Positions 1-8,850 are shown, numbered from the stretch's first letter. The stretch: DNA of 64,000 bases from Bacilli bacterium (GCA_900769695.1 CAAGHO010000055.1:1-64000), one strand, 5' to 3'. Made by a program: numbers and translations. The notes: generated from the letters alone by a model not told the origin.

Positions 1-57
1 ACTTAAGTCCTTTCTTTAATTGTTTTTTGTGTTTAACTCAATTATACGACTTAAGTC
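1..57. repeat. Two copies of the palindrome ACTTAAGTC
   Basis: ACTTAAGTC occurs at 1-9 and again, as the full 10-base palindrome GACTTAAGTC, at 48-57, followed on the plus strand by a run of T. The copies can also pair as a long-loop hairpin, so this could be the terminator of a plus-strand gene left of the window or a pair of operator half-sites. The window edge prevents a decision. Bases 58-83 show nothing else. Confidence 0.3.
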
Positions 58-83
58 TTTTTTTATATAGAATTTGTTTCACA

Positions 84-851
84 TCAATTGTATAACAACA
101 GTATATTTTTATCATTAAATAATGATAATAAATATAATCCTGTTTTGCTTTCAAAGTAACCATATTTTGGATTTTTACAATATCTATTATTAAATACGCA
201 CATATTACCTTTTATAGCAATCATTATTATATCATGATAGTATTTCTTTAACATCTCATTTTCACTCGTTTCATATTCACAAATAAAAGATTCTAGTGCA
301 ATTGTTCCATTTTTTAATATGGTCCAATCTACTAATGGATTAGCAATAACCCCCAAATTATAAATTAATAATTCTTTCTTTTTAGGAAGCATAGTAAACA
401 ATGGTTCAGACGAAGTACCAATACAAATATTTGGATCCTTAATCAAATTTTCTCTTACCATATCAATATATATTTTATATAAATTATCTGAATCTATTCT
501 AATAATATATTTTAATAATGATTCATCGTAAATATGATGTTGATTCCACAATTCTAGAATTCTATTTTCTATTTCTTCAAATGAATCAATATTATATTTT
601 TCAGCAAATATTATTAAATTATTTAAGTATCTTATCATTTCATGGTTCAAGTTATTGTCATCAATTGAACTATGTAAGTATTTTAAAATTTCTTCCATAT
701 CTATATTTTTAAAATTATCATTTATTAATATTTTTCCAACTATAAATTGAATGTTTTCATCATCTTTTAATGCCCAAGTAGATAAAATTGATAAATAATT
801 CATTTTACAAAACAAGCTATAGTATTCTTCAATAATAGTTGTTAATCTCAT
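84..851 (-). CDS. Hypothetical protein, 255 aa
   Basis: I do not recognise this protein. It starts at an ATG preceded by a strong purine stretch (AGGGGG about 6 bases upstream), so it is very likely translated. It has no signal peptide and no membrane segment. The first half is rich in Leu, Ile, Glu and Asn and reads as predominantly helical; the C-terminal part carries a GNMCVFNNRYCKNPKYGYF stretch with two cysteines. It stands alone, with no obvious partner gene, in an accessory stretch at the left end of the window. Function unknown. Confidence 0.75.
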   Translation of the reverse strand: MRLTTIIEEYYSLFCKMNYLSILSTWALKDDENIQFIVGKILINDNFKNIDMEEILKYLHSSIDDNNLNHEMIRYLNNLIIFAEKYNIDSFEEIENRILELWNQHHIYDESLLKYIIRIDSDNLYKIYIDMVRENLIKDPNICIGTSSEPLFTMLPKKKELLIYNLGVIANPLVDWTILKNGTIALESFICEYETSENEMLKKYYHDIIMIAIKGNMCVFNNRYCKNPKYGYFESKTGLYLLSLFNDKNILLLYN

Positions 852-1144
852 ATTTTTCCCCCTACAAATTAATAATATTATAATCTTTAAAGTTTTTGGT
901 TCAATTTTTAATATAAATTCATCAACATGATTTGTGTATCTGCCTTATTCTAACATTTAGTATAAAATGAAAAAAGCAAAAATAATTACTTGGAAATAAT
1001 TCTTTAATAGCTTCTGGTTGGGCACCACTTGGTGTATTCTCACCTCAAATACTGTCAGTATTTTAACACTATTCTTCTATAAAAACAAGGAAGACATATT
1101 TGCTCCCTTTCATATTTACTTTTGATATATTTGCTTTTTCAATT

Positions 1145-1786
1145 TTAATTTTTCCCATTCTGTATTTCATAGATTTTAGTCTTTGCTTTGGTATTAACGT
1201 TGTCTTGATTAAATTCTATATCTTTTGAAATTATTTCTTTAGGAAATTGATTTCTTATTTGAATTCTCTTTTCTAAATCAGCATCATATATTAAATCTTC
1301 AGCTTTATCAATAAACTCTATACCATCTAAATGATCAATTTCATGGCAGAAAACTATAGCCTCAAAATCCTCTGCACATCTATGTAGATGATTACCATTT
1401 ATATCTTGATAATCAAGTTCAATATAGTATGGTCTAGCAACTTTACCTATCATATCACCTGTGCTCATACATGCTTCATAATAATATTGTAGACCCTTCA
1501 TAAGTGTGATTTTAGGATTAAAATATGGCATAACCTCATAATCATCATGAAATTGGTCTAATTCTTCTTTATTTTTAACCTTTTTTTCTACAGCACTTAT
1601 CATTAAAATAAGTCTTTTATTTATTCCAAATTGAGGTGCTGCTGCAGCGAATGCATAGTGACCTAAACTTGCTTCCATTATTTGATTAATTAAATCTTGA
1701 TAAAATTTTTTATTTTCAAAATCAACTACTTCTTCACAAGATAATTTTAATCTCGGATCATCATTTTTAATTAATTCTAGTTTCAT
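1145..1786 (-). CDS. Peptide deformylase-family protein with variant motifs
   Basis: Peptide deformylases remove the N-formyl group from nascent proteins using a metal held by one Cys and two His. The three family motifs can be read in order: AAAAPQFG (about residues 47-54, usual form GxGxAAPQxG), EACMS (about 104-108, usual EGCLS) and HEIDH (about 148-152, usual HExDH). The metal ligands Cys, His, His and the catalytic Glu are all kept, but motif 1 has lost its first glycines and motif 2 has Ala for Gly. The start is placed at the ATG at 1786, eight codons inside the longest open frame, because AGGAGG lies just upstream of it. At 213 aa it is a little longer than typical enzymes, with a Lys/Asn/Asp-rich tail. 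It is a lone gene, not beside fmt or def as the housekeeping copy usually is, and may be a secondary or specialised deformylase. Confidence 0.8.
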   Translation of the reverse strand: MKLELIKNDDPRLKLSCEEVVDFENKKFYQDLINQIMEASLGHYAFAAAAPQFGINKRLILMISAVEKKVKNKEELDQFHDDYEVMPYFNPKITLMKGLQYYYEACMSTGDMIGKVARPYYIELDYQDINGNHLHRCAEDFEAIVFCHEIDHLDGIEFIDKAEDLIYDADLEKRIQIRNQFPKEIISKDIEFNQDNVNTKAKTKIYEIQNGKN

Positions 1787-1986
1787 ATATATCCTCCTAT
1801 ACAATATCATATAAATTATATCTGTATTATATAATGTTCAATTAATAATTTCTAGTTATTTTTGCTTTATCTAATATAAATTTCTATCATAAGTTTATTA
1901 AATAAATCAAAATACCCTCTAATAAGAATCCTAACACTTATCTGAGAGTAAAACAAGAAGTCTATATTAATTTCACTTTACAACAA

Positions 1987-3126
1987 TTACTTTTTTAACA
2001 CTTTTTTAATACTTAAAAATTCATTAGGATATTCCATTATACGTCGATTATACTTATCAAGTATAATAGGTGGTATAAATTCTACATTCCATCCATTTTT
2101 TATATATTCTTCGAATTCGGTTTCATAATTTACACAACTGGTTGTGATAGTCTTTTCTCGCATAGATTCTATTTTATGAAATCCACAACATCTAACTAAT
2201 ACATCTCTAATATCATCTTTAGTCCAAGCAACTAACTTATCAATTTCATTTTGAGGTTTTTCTGTAAAGATACATAAGTCTTCAAAAAATCTATAAAAGC
2301 AAGCTTGTGCATTTACTATTCCAAGAATTAAATCAACAATATGTTTTTCTCTAGCTATTGGTACACCATTAATTTCTTCTAGATAAACAGGCTGACTGAT
2401 ATAATTTAAAAATCTTTTAAATTGTCCTGCTGTTATATAACCTTTTTCTCTTATTTGTCTTGATAACTCTAAATATCCATTAGATGTTCCATTATTTTCA
2501 TATAGATTTCCTTCCTTTACAAGGTTTTTTATCCTATTAAAATTAAAAGTTACATCTCTACCTGCATGTCCATACCCATCTTTCTGTTTACCGCAATTAT
2601 ATAAATAACCGTTAGGTGTTATATACCATGCATCAGGTTGATATATATTATCTTCTTTATTTGAATCATATATTATTGTATTTATATTTTTTAACTCTAT
2701 AATAGCTACTTTGATTCTTTCATTAACTGATGTAAAATAATCCTTATTTTTAGGAAATATATCTTCATATAAATATGATAATTTTTCAATTAAATATAAA
2801 TAGTTTTCTAAATCTATGGATGTAAAATCTATTTTTCTGTAATTTTCTAATACATAACTAAAATCTTCATTTATATCCTCAAACTTTCCATAAATAAAAC
2901 ATTTCTCTTCCCAATCAAGTGTACTATTAGAAAAAAATTTATCAATATCATTGTTTTTATAAATATCTATTAAAAATTCACTATTTTCAAATAAATCATG
3001 ATACTTTTCAATGAAATGAAGTGATACTTTATAATCAAACACTCTACTTTTTCCTTCAGTTTGAATATCAACTAATGGTAAATAATAGTCAGATCTATTT
3101 TCTAATTCTTTATAGTATTTAATCAT
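1987..3126 (-). CDS. Hypothetical protein, 379 aa
   Basis: Not recognised. The ATG is preceded by AAGGGGG at about 8 bases, so translation is well supported. No signal peptide or transmembrane helix is visible. The N-terminal 140 residues are acidic and helical; a central segment has YITPNGYLYNCGKQKDGYGH, followed by a basic region and a Cys pair (VRCCGFHK) near residue 310. The Gly/Tyr/Asn-rich centre suggests a separate small domain. It stands between the deformylase-like gene and a short intergenic region and has no operon partner. Function unknown. Confidence 0.75.
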   Translation of the reverse strand: MIKYYKELENRSDYYLPLVDIQTEGKSRVFDYKVSLHFIEKYHDLFENSEFLIDIYKNNDIDKFFSNSTLDWEEKCFIYGKFEDINEDFSYVLENYRKIDFTSIDLENYLYLIEKLSYLYEDIFPKNKDYFTSVNERIKVAIIELKNINTIIYDSNKEDNIYQPDAWYITPNGYLYNCGKQKDGYGHAGRDVTFNFNRIKNLVKEGNLYENNGTSNGYLELSRQIREKGYITAGQFKRFLNYISQPVYLEEINGVPIAREKHIVDLILGIVNAQACFYRFFEDLCIFTEKPQNEIDKLVAWTKDDIRDVLVRCCGFHKIESMREKTITTSCVNYETEFEEYIKNGWNVEFIPPIILDKYNRRIMEYPNEFLSIKKVLKK

Positions 3127-3371
3127 ATAACATACCCCCTTCCAAAGTATAATTCTAGTATCATATTTTTTAGTTTATATTTCTACATTTAAGTTTTAAT
3201 GAATTGTATTTTATTCTAACATCTATCATTTAAAAAATGCAATATAAAAAGAGGAAATATTTAATGAAGTTTTTATTAAATATTAAAATATTTTCTATGT
3301 AGGAGTAATACTACCTTTTAATAACTTAATCGTATAAACCTACATAATATATAAAAGAAAGGAGAATTCAT

Positions 3372-3443
3372 ATGAATAGTCATAACTTTGATGATAACTG
3401 TGACATAATTACTATATATTGTCTTTCCACTTTCACAAATTAA
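3372..3443 (+). CDS. Candidate small peptide gene, 23 aa
   Basis: A short plus-strand frame opens with ATG preceded by AAAGGAG at 7-8 bases, one of the best Shine-Dalgarno matches in the window, in an otherwise empty 348-base gap (3127-3474). The peptide has two cysteines (NCDIITIYCLSTFTN near the C-terminus) and no membrane segment. Upstream, a second tiny frame (ATG 3264 to TAG 3302, 12 aa) also has a GAGG sequence in front, and ATGTAGG at 3297-3303 can pair with CCTACAT at 3339-3345. The arrangement looks like a short leader-regulated transcript. It is the only plus-strand signal here; I cannot identify the peptide. Confidence 0.4.
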   Translation: MNSHNFDDNCDIITIYCLSTFTN

Positions 3444-3474
3444 TTCTGAGCGACTTTGTAAAATAAAATAATTA

Positions 3475-3864
3475 TCAGTCTTTCTTTTTAACAGAAAACG
3501 TAAAAGTAGAGTTTGATGAGGGTGTTACATCATCTAGGTTAACTGTTAATGTATGTGTTGCCTCATTATAATTATATTGATCTTGGGTAGCAATAACACC
3601 ATTTATTTCTACACTTCCATCGATAAAATCAACTAAAGTTGTATCAATAACATCAGTAATTATAGGTTTTACATAGATTTTATCTGTTTGATTATCAATA
3701 GTAATTGTATATTCTAAATTTCCACCACCCCAATTAATCTTATCTGCTTCCTTATGAAGGCTCAATCCTTCAATAATATTAACTACGAAAGTATTTGAAG
3801 TAAGAGTTGTTAGAATGTTATTATAATTACCAACTGCTGTTACTATATTATTTAATTCGTTCAT
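3475..3864 (-). CDS. DUF11-like repeat-domain protein, 129 aa
   Basis: The C-terminal half (roughly residues 45-129) reads as one beta-sandwich of the DUF11/conserved-repeat type found on bacterial surfaces: an alternating hydrophobic pattern in LEYTITIDNQTDKIYVKPI, then a VDFIDGSVEINGV segment, an Asn-rich HTLTVNLDDV strand and a final TFTFSVKKKD. The first 40 residues look like a helical cap. There is no signal peptide, no LPxTG and no transmembrane anchor. The ATG at 3864 is preferred over the GTG two codons earlier because AGGAAGG lies 5 bases before the ATG but touches the GTG. It resembles the unsecreted surface-like proteins at 13.1-17.2 kb, and like them it could be a spore-surface component; that link is inference. 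Confidence 0.6.
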   Translation of the reverse strand: MNELNNIVTAVGNYNNILTTLTSNTFVVNIIEGLSLHKEADKINWGGGNLEYTITIDNQTDKIYVKPIITDVIDTTLVDFIDGSVEINGVIATQDQYNYNEATHTLTVNLDDVTPSSNSTFTFSVKKKD

Positions 3865-3920
3865 AGTCACCTTCCTACAATAATTCTATGAGTTTAATAT
3901 ACAAATATTAATTTGAAAGA

Positions 3921-3957
3921 AAAAAAGTTATCATTTCTAATAAATGGTAACTTTTTT
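3921..3957 (-). terminator. Intrinsic terminator after the HAD gene
   Basis: AAAAAAGTTATCATTT pairs with AAATGGTAACTTTTTT with one G-U pair around a short loop. A/T runs on both sides make it usable in either direction, so it may separate the HAD gene from the gene at 3475-3864. Confidence 0.75.
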
Positions 3958-3964
3958 AAATAGA

Positions 3965-4510
3965 CTATTTTTTAACTAAATATGTCTTTTTAGAAATTTC
4001 CATTAATGGTTTATCATTATAAGAATCAGTATAAAATTCTTCAACTACAGCATTAGGATATCTTTCTTTAAAGGCTTTAACTTTATTTTCTCTAAAACAT
4101 AAAAATTCTAGCTTTCCAGTTTCTATACACATTTCACTACAAATAATATTTTTCGTATTTAATTTGTCTTTTATGCCATCAATAAGTATACTTGGAGATG
4201 CAGTTATAATAACATCGTCTTCTCTTAATTGTTCTAAATAATCTAACTTTAAGTTTTTAGCATGTGTTTTCCAAAATCTTTCTATTAAACTTTCCGCATT
4301 ATCTTTGTTATCTATAATTACTTTTGACATTCTACTAGCAAGCTCACATAACTTATCAATTGATAAAAATCCTAATTCATACATAAGTGTTGTATATACA
4401 ACTATAGGTGCATATTTAACTAGTGATTTCTTTTCTTTAACACAAAAAAGAAAAAAGTCAAAAACACTTTCTCCATCATAAATTGTATTATCAAAATCGA
4501 AAATGCGCAT
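3965..4510 (-). CDS. HAD-superfamily phosphatase (HAD-IB-like)
   Basis: A haloacid dehalogenase-type phosphohydrolase of 181 aa. Motif I DFDNTIYDG at about residues 4-12 holds the nucleophile Asp and the acid/base Asp is replaced by Asn in DxDxT terms (DFDNT), as is common in HAD-IB members; motif II is ITASP near 103; the motif III Lys lies in RENKVKAF; motif IV is YTDSYNDKPL near 163. The helical cap between motif I and II (about residues 20-95) fits the IB subclass related to phosphoserine phosphatases. Start moved to the ATG at 4510 because GGGTGG lies just before it. Substrate unknown; it stands alone between two terminators. Confidence 0.8.
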   Translation of the reverse strand: MRIFDFDNTIYDGESVFDFFLFCVKEKKSLVKYAPIVVYTTLMYELGFLSIDKLCELASRMSKVIIDNKDNAESLIERFWKTHAKNLKLDYLEQLREDDVIITASPSILIDGIKDKLNTKNIICSEMCIETGKLEFLCFRENKVKAFKERYPNAVVEEFYTDSYNDKPLMEISKKTYLVKK

Positions 4511-4559
4511 ATTACCACCCATAACTTTTCATTTACTATATCAGATATATAGAAATAAA

Positions 4560-4997
4560 TCAAATATATTCTTTTAAATGGTTTATCGTTTTTTCTTGAA
4601 ATTTTAAGAATTTTTTAGCAATACTTTTTTCATCTTTATCTAATTCTTTATCATACTCTTTTAATTTTTTCTCTATTTCTAAACTTCCCATTGAAACACC
4701 TTGAATTAACATATTTGCAATAGATGAATCACTATTATCATCTTTTACCTCTTTATTTATTCCCATAGATGAACCCATTTTAGCCATAAGAGATGGATCT
4801 GATGGTTCTTTATTATTTTCTTTTAATAAGACTTTTGCCTCTTCTTCAAATTGTTGATATTCTTTTAAAATTTCTTCAGCATAAGCCTTTATCTTATTAT
4901 CTTTATCTTTTAATTTATCAAGTAGTTTTTCTATAGTATATGCAGCCATAGCTGAATCATGATGAACTTGTTCTAATAGTTCTAATTTTTCTTCCAT
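4560..4997 (-). CDS. Hypothetical helical-bundle protein, 145 aa
   Basis: Strong ribosome site (AGGAGG) before the ATG. The protein is highly charged and almost wholly helical: residues 1-60 form one long amphipathic region starting HHDSAMAAYTIEKLLDKLKDKD, then a short Gly/Ser/Met segment (SLMAKMGSSMGI), then two more helices. This shape resembles a four-helix bundle of the ferritin-like or coat-associated kind, but I see no metal-ligand pattern. No signal peptide. It lies directly downstream of the ftsEX-M23 operon with about 75 bases between, so it may be read through from it. Function unknown. Confidence 0.7.
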   Translation of the reverse strand: MEEKLELLEQVHHDSAMAAYTIEKLLDKLKDKDNKIKAYAEEILKEYQQFEEEAKVLLKENNKEPSDPSLMAKMGSSMGINKEVKDDNSDSSIANMLIQGVSMGSLEIEKKLKEYDKELDKDEKSIAKKFLKFQEKTINHLKEYI

Positions 4998-5071
4998 AAT
5001 ATTTCCTCCTAATAATATTATTGACTAAAAAATTATTTTCATACAAAAAGATAATTCAAAAGAATTACCTT

Positions 5072-6298
5072 TTATCTATTAGACCAACGTGATGGTAATG
5101 TTACAATGCTACTTGGTGAAATAATATTTCTTTGGTAACCTGCCCAAGTACAACCACCACCACTTCTCCAGTGACAACTTGATATTTCTAAATGTAGGTG
5201 AATTGATCTTCCACCAGGATCACTACCAGAAGTACATCCGGTATCTCCCATTTGTCCTATTGGTGTATTTACTGAGACAAATCCACTTGATGGAGCACTA
5301 ACTGATGACATATGAGCATAAGTTGCATATACTGTTCCTACTCCAGCTATATTATGTTTAATGACAACAATATTAGCATTACCATTACATTGAAAACTAC
5401 AGGTCCTACTATTACAATTATCATGTCCTACATAGAAAATTGTTCCATCAGCTATAGGATAAATAGTTTCGTTTCTCTTATTACTACTACCAATATCTTG
5501 ACCAATATGTCCAGGATATCCTCCTACTCCAGCATTTCTTATACCTGTTGTTGTAGGTCTTTTAACATTTCCTGTACTAGGAAGTGACCCTGAGGATGAA
5601 CTTGTTACTCTGTTAATACATCTTTGAACATCTTCGTTTGAACCACAACCTATTTTCTTAAGATAAGAAACGTTTTCCTTAGCAGATTTAATTTGCTCTT
5701 CAACGGTTGGCATTGTTTCTTTTATTGCCGCTGTGTCTGCATTAATTCTTTCTTTTTCTGATTGAAGAGAAGATTTTAACTTATCTAATTCTGCTTGTTT
5801 ATTTTTTAATTGTTGCTTCTTTTCATTGTTGTCTTTAATTAGTTGATTTAATTCATTAACAACTTTTTGATTATACTCAGTTAATTGTTCAACAACAGAT
5901 ATTCTATAAATCATATCTGTAACACTTTCTGCTTCAAATATGTATTCTAAATATGTATTACCACTTCGCATTATTTGGAAATACTTCATAATCTTTTTAC
6001 TTTGTTCTTTTTTATTTTCTATTTCTTTATTGCTTTTATCTATTTCATCTTCTAATCTTTTAATTTCATTTTCAGCTTCTGTTATTTGAGATTCGATATT
6101 TGCAATTTTCTTTTTAATTTCTGCTACCTCAGCATCATTCTTAGCTACTTTATCTTGTTTTGCTTGTAGTTCTGCTGTATATTTAGCAACCTCATTTTCA
6201 AAATCTTTTAATGTCTGAGCAGAAGCATTATATGGTAGTGCTACTAAAGAAATTACTAAAGTCAAAAGAAGATATTTTTTAAAATTTTTCTTCATCAT
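5072..6298 (-). CDS. Secreted coiled-coil M23 peptidoglycan hydrolase (PcsB/EnvC type)
   Basis: The 408-aa protein has an N-terminal signal peptide (KKNFKKYLLLTLVISLVALP, cleavage probably after ASA), a coiled coil from about 30 to 230 (repeated ANDAEVAEIKKKIANIE-like heptads), a Ser/Thr-rich linker and a C-terminal LytM/M23 domain. The zinc and catalytic residues are present: HIGQD (HxxxD) and HLHLE. Its start overlaps the ftsX stop by four bases, giving the order ftsE-ftsX-hydrolase. In Gram-positive bacteria FtsEX gates such coiled-coil hydrolases at the septum (PcsB in streptococci, CwlO in Bacillus); the adjacency and architecture support that role here. Four cysteines in the M23 domain (SCQ/CNG and GCTSG, GGGCTW) are unusual for an exported low-GC Gram-positive protein and could form disulfides. 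Confidence 0.88.
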   Translation of the reverse strand: MMKKNFKKYLLLTLVISLVALPYNASAQTLKDFENEVAKYTAELQAKQDKVAKNDAEVAEIKKKIANIESQITEAENEIKRLEDEIDKSNKEIENKKEQSKKIMKYFQIMRSGNTYLEYIFEAESVTDMIYRISVVEQLTEYNQKVVNELNQLIKDNNEKKQQLKNKQAELDKLKSSLQSEKERINADTAAIKETMPTVEEQIKSAKENVSYLKKIGCGSNEDVQRCINRVTSSSSGSLPSTGNVKRPTTTGIRNAGVGGYPGHIGQDIGSSNKRNETIYPIADGTIFYVGHDNCNSRTCSFQCNGNANIVVIKHNIAGVGTVYATYAHMSSVSAPSSGFVSVNTPIGQMGDTGCTSGSDPGGRSIHLHLEISSCHWRSGGGCTWAGYQRNIISPSSIVTLPSRWSNR

Positions 6299-7197
6299 AT
6301 TTTTAGATATTTCCTTACAGCACTTGCACTACCTACCATACCAACTATAATACCTATTATTACAACAAGGCCTGATGCTTGATAAATAAATGGTTCTGGT
6401 TCTATTAATCTAATTAATTTACTAAATAAATAACCATCGAAATGTTTGTAGAAAGCTAAGTAACCAAATGTAGTTAAAATTACTGGTATTATGGAACCAA
6501 TTAATCCTAAGAACATACCTTCTACAATGAATGGAGTTTTTATAGAAAAGTTACTAGCTCCAACTAATCTCATAATTGATATTTCTCTTTTTCTTGAGAA
6601 TATAGTTAACTTAATTGTATTAATAATTAAGAATACTGTAACTACCACTAAAGCAATAACTACACCGTAAGCAACTTTTTCAATTGAAGAAAAGGCATTT
6701 ACTAATTTATCAACCATACCTTCTCCATATCTTACTAAAGATACTTGTTCCATATTTTTTAACTTTTTCGCTGTATGAGAAATTTCAGTAGCGTCTTTTA
6801 CTTTGATTTTAAAGGTATCTTTTAAGGGGTTATCTTCCTTGCTCCATTCAGACATAACAGAATTAAAAGCATCTGATTCCTTAGACATTTCTTCTTTGAT
6901 TGATTCTCTTCCTTGAAATTCAACTGACTCAACATTCGCCATATTTTTTATTTCTGTAGTTAAATCTTCAATATCTTTTTCTTCTACATCTGATTTAAGA
7001 AACGCTACTATTGTTAAATCGCTTTCTATTTCTTTAGCAAAATTTTCTACATTGAAAGAGGCAATTATTGATACTGCTACTATAACTAAGGTAATTGTAA
7101 TACAAGAAATAGAAGCAAGCGACAAACTAAAGTTTCTAAATACACTTTTGAAAGCATCTCTAATACTTCTTCCAAGCATTCTAAATATCTTCATCAT
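6295..7197 (-). CDS. ftsX: Cell division protein FtsX
   Basis: FtsX is the membrane subunit of the FtsEX complex, which transmits ATP hydrolysis to an extracytoplasmic peptidoglycan hydrolase. The 300-aa sequence has the expected layout: a basic cytoplasmic N-terminus, TM1 at about 22-47 (SLASISCITITLVIVAVS), an extracellular domain of about 120 residues with strands such as DLTIVAFLKSDV, then three TM helices (about 175-197, 222-248, 270-292). It overlaps ftsE by 17 bases upstream and the M23 hydrolase gene by 4 bases downstream, so the three are translationally coupled. AAAGGGG lies before the ATG. Confidence 0.93.
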   Translation of the reverse strand: MMKIFRMLGRSIRDAFKSVFRNFSLSLASISCITITLVIVAVSIIASFNVENFAKEIESDLTIVAFLKSDVEEKDIEDLTTEIKNMANVESVEFQGRESIKEEMSKESDAFNSVMSEWSKEDNPLKDTFKIKVKDATEISHTAKKLKNMEQVSLVRYGEGMVDKLVNAFSSIEKVAYGVVIALVVVTVFLIINTIKLTIFSRKREISIMRLVGASNFSIKTPFIVEGMFLGLIGSIIPVILTTFGYLAFYKHFDGYLFSKLIRLIEPEPFIYQASGLVVIIGIIVGMVGSASAVRKYLKI

Positions 7198-7876
7198 AAG
7201 TTCCCCTTTCTTTTATACTTGTAATTCTACCATCTTTTAGGGTAATAACATCTTTTTTCATTTTATTAACAATATCTTTATCATGAGTAACCATTAGAAT
7301 AGTAGTTCCCTTTTTCTCATTGATATTTTCCAAAACTTTCATAATTTCCATACTCATATCAGGATCTAAGTTTCCTGTAGGTTCATCACATAAAAGTAAT
7401 TTTGGATTGTTGACAATCGCACGAGCAATTGAAACTCTTTGTTGTTCTCCACCTGATAGTTGGTCTGGATAGTTATGTACCTTATTTTTTAAACCAACAA
7501 GTTCAATAGCTTTTAATGTCTTTTGTCTTGTTTCTTGTTTAGTAGCACCAATAACTTCCATAGCAAAGGCTACATTTTCATATACTGTTAATTTAGGTAA
7601 TAACCTATAATCTTGGAATACAATTCCTAGCTTTCTTCTTAGTTTATATACTTTTTTATCTCTAAGTTTTGCTACATTAACTCCACCTACTACAATTTGT
7701 CCCTTAGTAGGTTTTTCTTCACGGTAAAGCATCTTTATAAAAGTACTTTTACCTGAACCAGATCCACCAATTACAAAGGTAAACGAACCCTTTTTTAAAG
7801 AAAGAGTCATATCATATATAGCTGTAACACCATTTTTATATTTTTTATTGACATTCTTAAGTCTAATTAAGTCCAT
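7181..7876 (-). CDS. ftsE: Cell division ATP-binding protein FtsE
   Basis: ABC ATPase of the FtsEX complex, 231 aa. Walker A is GGSGSGKST (37-45), the Q-loop is in VFQDYRLL, the signature LSGGEQQRV is at 140-148, Walker B LLLCDEPTGNLD at 160-171 and the H-loop His at 198 (MVTHD). The RLLPKLTVYENVAFAMEV segment is typical of FtsE. AAGGAGG precedes the ATG by 8 bases. First gene of the ftsE-ftsX-M23 hydrolase unit. Confidence 0.95.
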   Translation of the reverse strand: MDLIRLKNVNKKYKNGVTAIYDMTLSLKKGSFTFVIGGSGSGKSTFIKMLYREEKPTKGQIVVGGVNVAKLRDKKVYKLRRKLGIVFQDYRLLPKLTVYENVAFAMEVIGATKQETRQKTLKAIELVGLKNKVHNYPDQLSGGEQQRVSIARAIVNNPKLLLCDEPTGNLDPDMSMEIMKVLENINEKKGTTILMVTHDKDIVNKMKKDVITLKDGRITSIKERGTYDEDI

Positions 7877-7930
7877 ATCTTTAACCTCCTTAGTATGACA
7901 ATTATATCACAATTTTCGACATAACAAAAG

Positions 7931-7955
7931 AAGAAAGCATTAATTCTTTCTTCCT
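7931..7955 (-). terminator. Intrinsic terminator after the yitT pair
   Basis: AAGAAAG pairs with CTTTCTT around an 8-base loop just after the stop of the downstream yitT gene; the minus-strand RNA then reads CTTTT. It closes the prfB-yitT-yitT unit before ftsE. Confidence 0.55.
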
Positions 7956-8849
7956 TTATCTTCCTCCTTCTACTTGATATGCATCACAAGCTAAGAAGAA
8001 GGCTTTACTATCTATTTCTTTGATACCTTCTGTTACTGCAAAATATTCTTTTGAGGGAACTACTGTTAATAAAACCATTCTTTTCTTTTCTAAAAATCCA
8101 CCTTTAACATTGAACATTGTAACATTATGATGAAGATTATCAATAATATATTTTCTTATTTCTTCATATTCTTCTGTTATTATATAAAAGGCTTTATTCT
8201 TAGATACTCCTAAAATTACTCTATCTAACATAAAACTATTTATATAAAGAATTATTAAGGCATACATTACCATTGTAAATCCAAAGAAAAATCCACCTAT
8301 TAAAACTATAATTCCATTAATTACAAAGTTGCTTTTTGATATTGGAATTTTAAACTCTTTATAAAGTATTTGACTTATTATTGGAAGACCACAATTACTA
8401 AAACCTGTTTTATACATTAAACCATTACTAAAACCACCAACTACTCCAATAAAAATTGAAATAAGAAGCAAATCATCTGGTTTAAAGTCTAGATGCAATG
8501 ATATATTAGAAGTTAATTGAACAAATAACGGATATAGGAAGGCAGCAACGATAGTTCCTGCTGCATGAGCTTTTCCTAAATACATATAACTAAATAATAA
8601 TAGAATTAATGATATAACAAACATTACTATTGATGGAGAAAATCCATAGATGTTTTTTAAAATAATCGAAATACCATTTATTCCACCAGTTACAATATTA
8701 GTTGGAACAATTAATAAATTGAAAACACAAGCTGAAATAAACATAGATATAAGTAACATCATATATCTTTTTAAAAGATGATTTCTATTAACTTTTTTTA
8801 GGATATCTTCAGGTAAAAGACTTAACTCTTCTTTATTAAAAAGATGCAA
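7956..8849 (-). CDS. YitT family membrane protein (second copy)
   Basis: Member of the YitT family: an N-terminal multi-helix membrane domain (DUF161 type) with five to six TM segments over about residues 30-210 (for example MMLLISMFISACVFNLLIVP, GGINGISIILKNIYGF), then a cytoplasmic alpha/beta domain of the DUF2179 type (about 220-297, SKNKAFYIITEEYEEIRKYI). The transported substrate, if any, is unknown. The longest frame begins at an ATG at 8873 without a ribosome site; a GGAGG lies 8 bases before a TTG at 8849, two bases after the upstream stop, so TTG is taken as the start. It is a tandem paralogue of the gene before it. Confidence 0.85.
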   Translation of the reverse strand: MHLFNKEELSLLPEDILKKVNRNHLLKRYMMLLISMFISACVFNLLIVPTNIVTGGINGISIILKNIYGFSPSIVMFVISLILLLFSYMYLGKAHAAGTIVAAFLYPLFVQLTSNISLHLDFKPDDLLLISIFIGVVGGFSNGLMYKTGFSNCGLPIISQILYKEFKIPISKSNFVINGIIVLIGGFFFGFTMVMYALIILYINSFMLDRVILGVSKNKAFYIITEEYEEIRKYIIDNLHHNVTMFNVKGGFLEKKRMVLLTVVPSKEYFAVTEGIKEIDSKAFFLACDAYQVEGGR

Positions 8850-8850
8850 A

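Noticed and set aside
922..1044. Minus-strand stretch that reads GENTPSGAQPEAIKELF, protein-like
   Set aside because: No start codon or ribosome site, a stop directly upstream and a short length. It may be a fragment of a lost gene, but I cannot support it.
1021..1050. GGCACCACTTGGTG resembling a T-box core
   Set aside because: No Stem I, specifier or terminator around it, and no amino-acid gene downstream.
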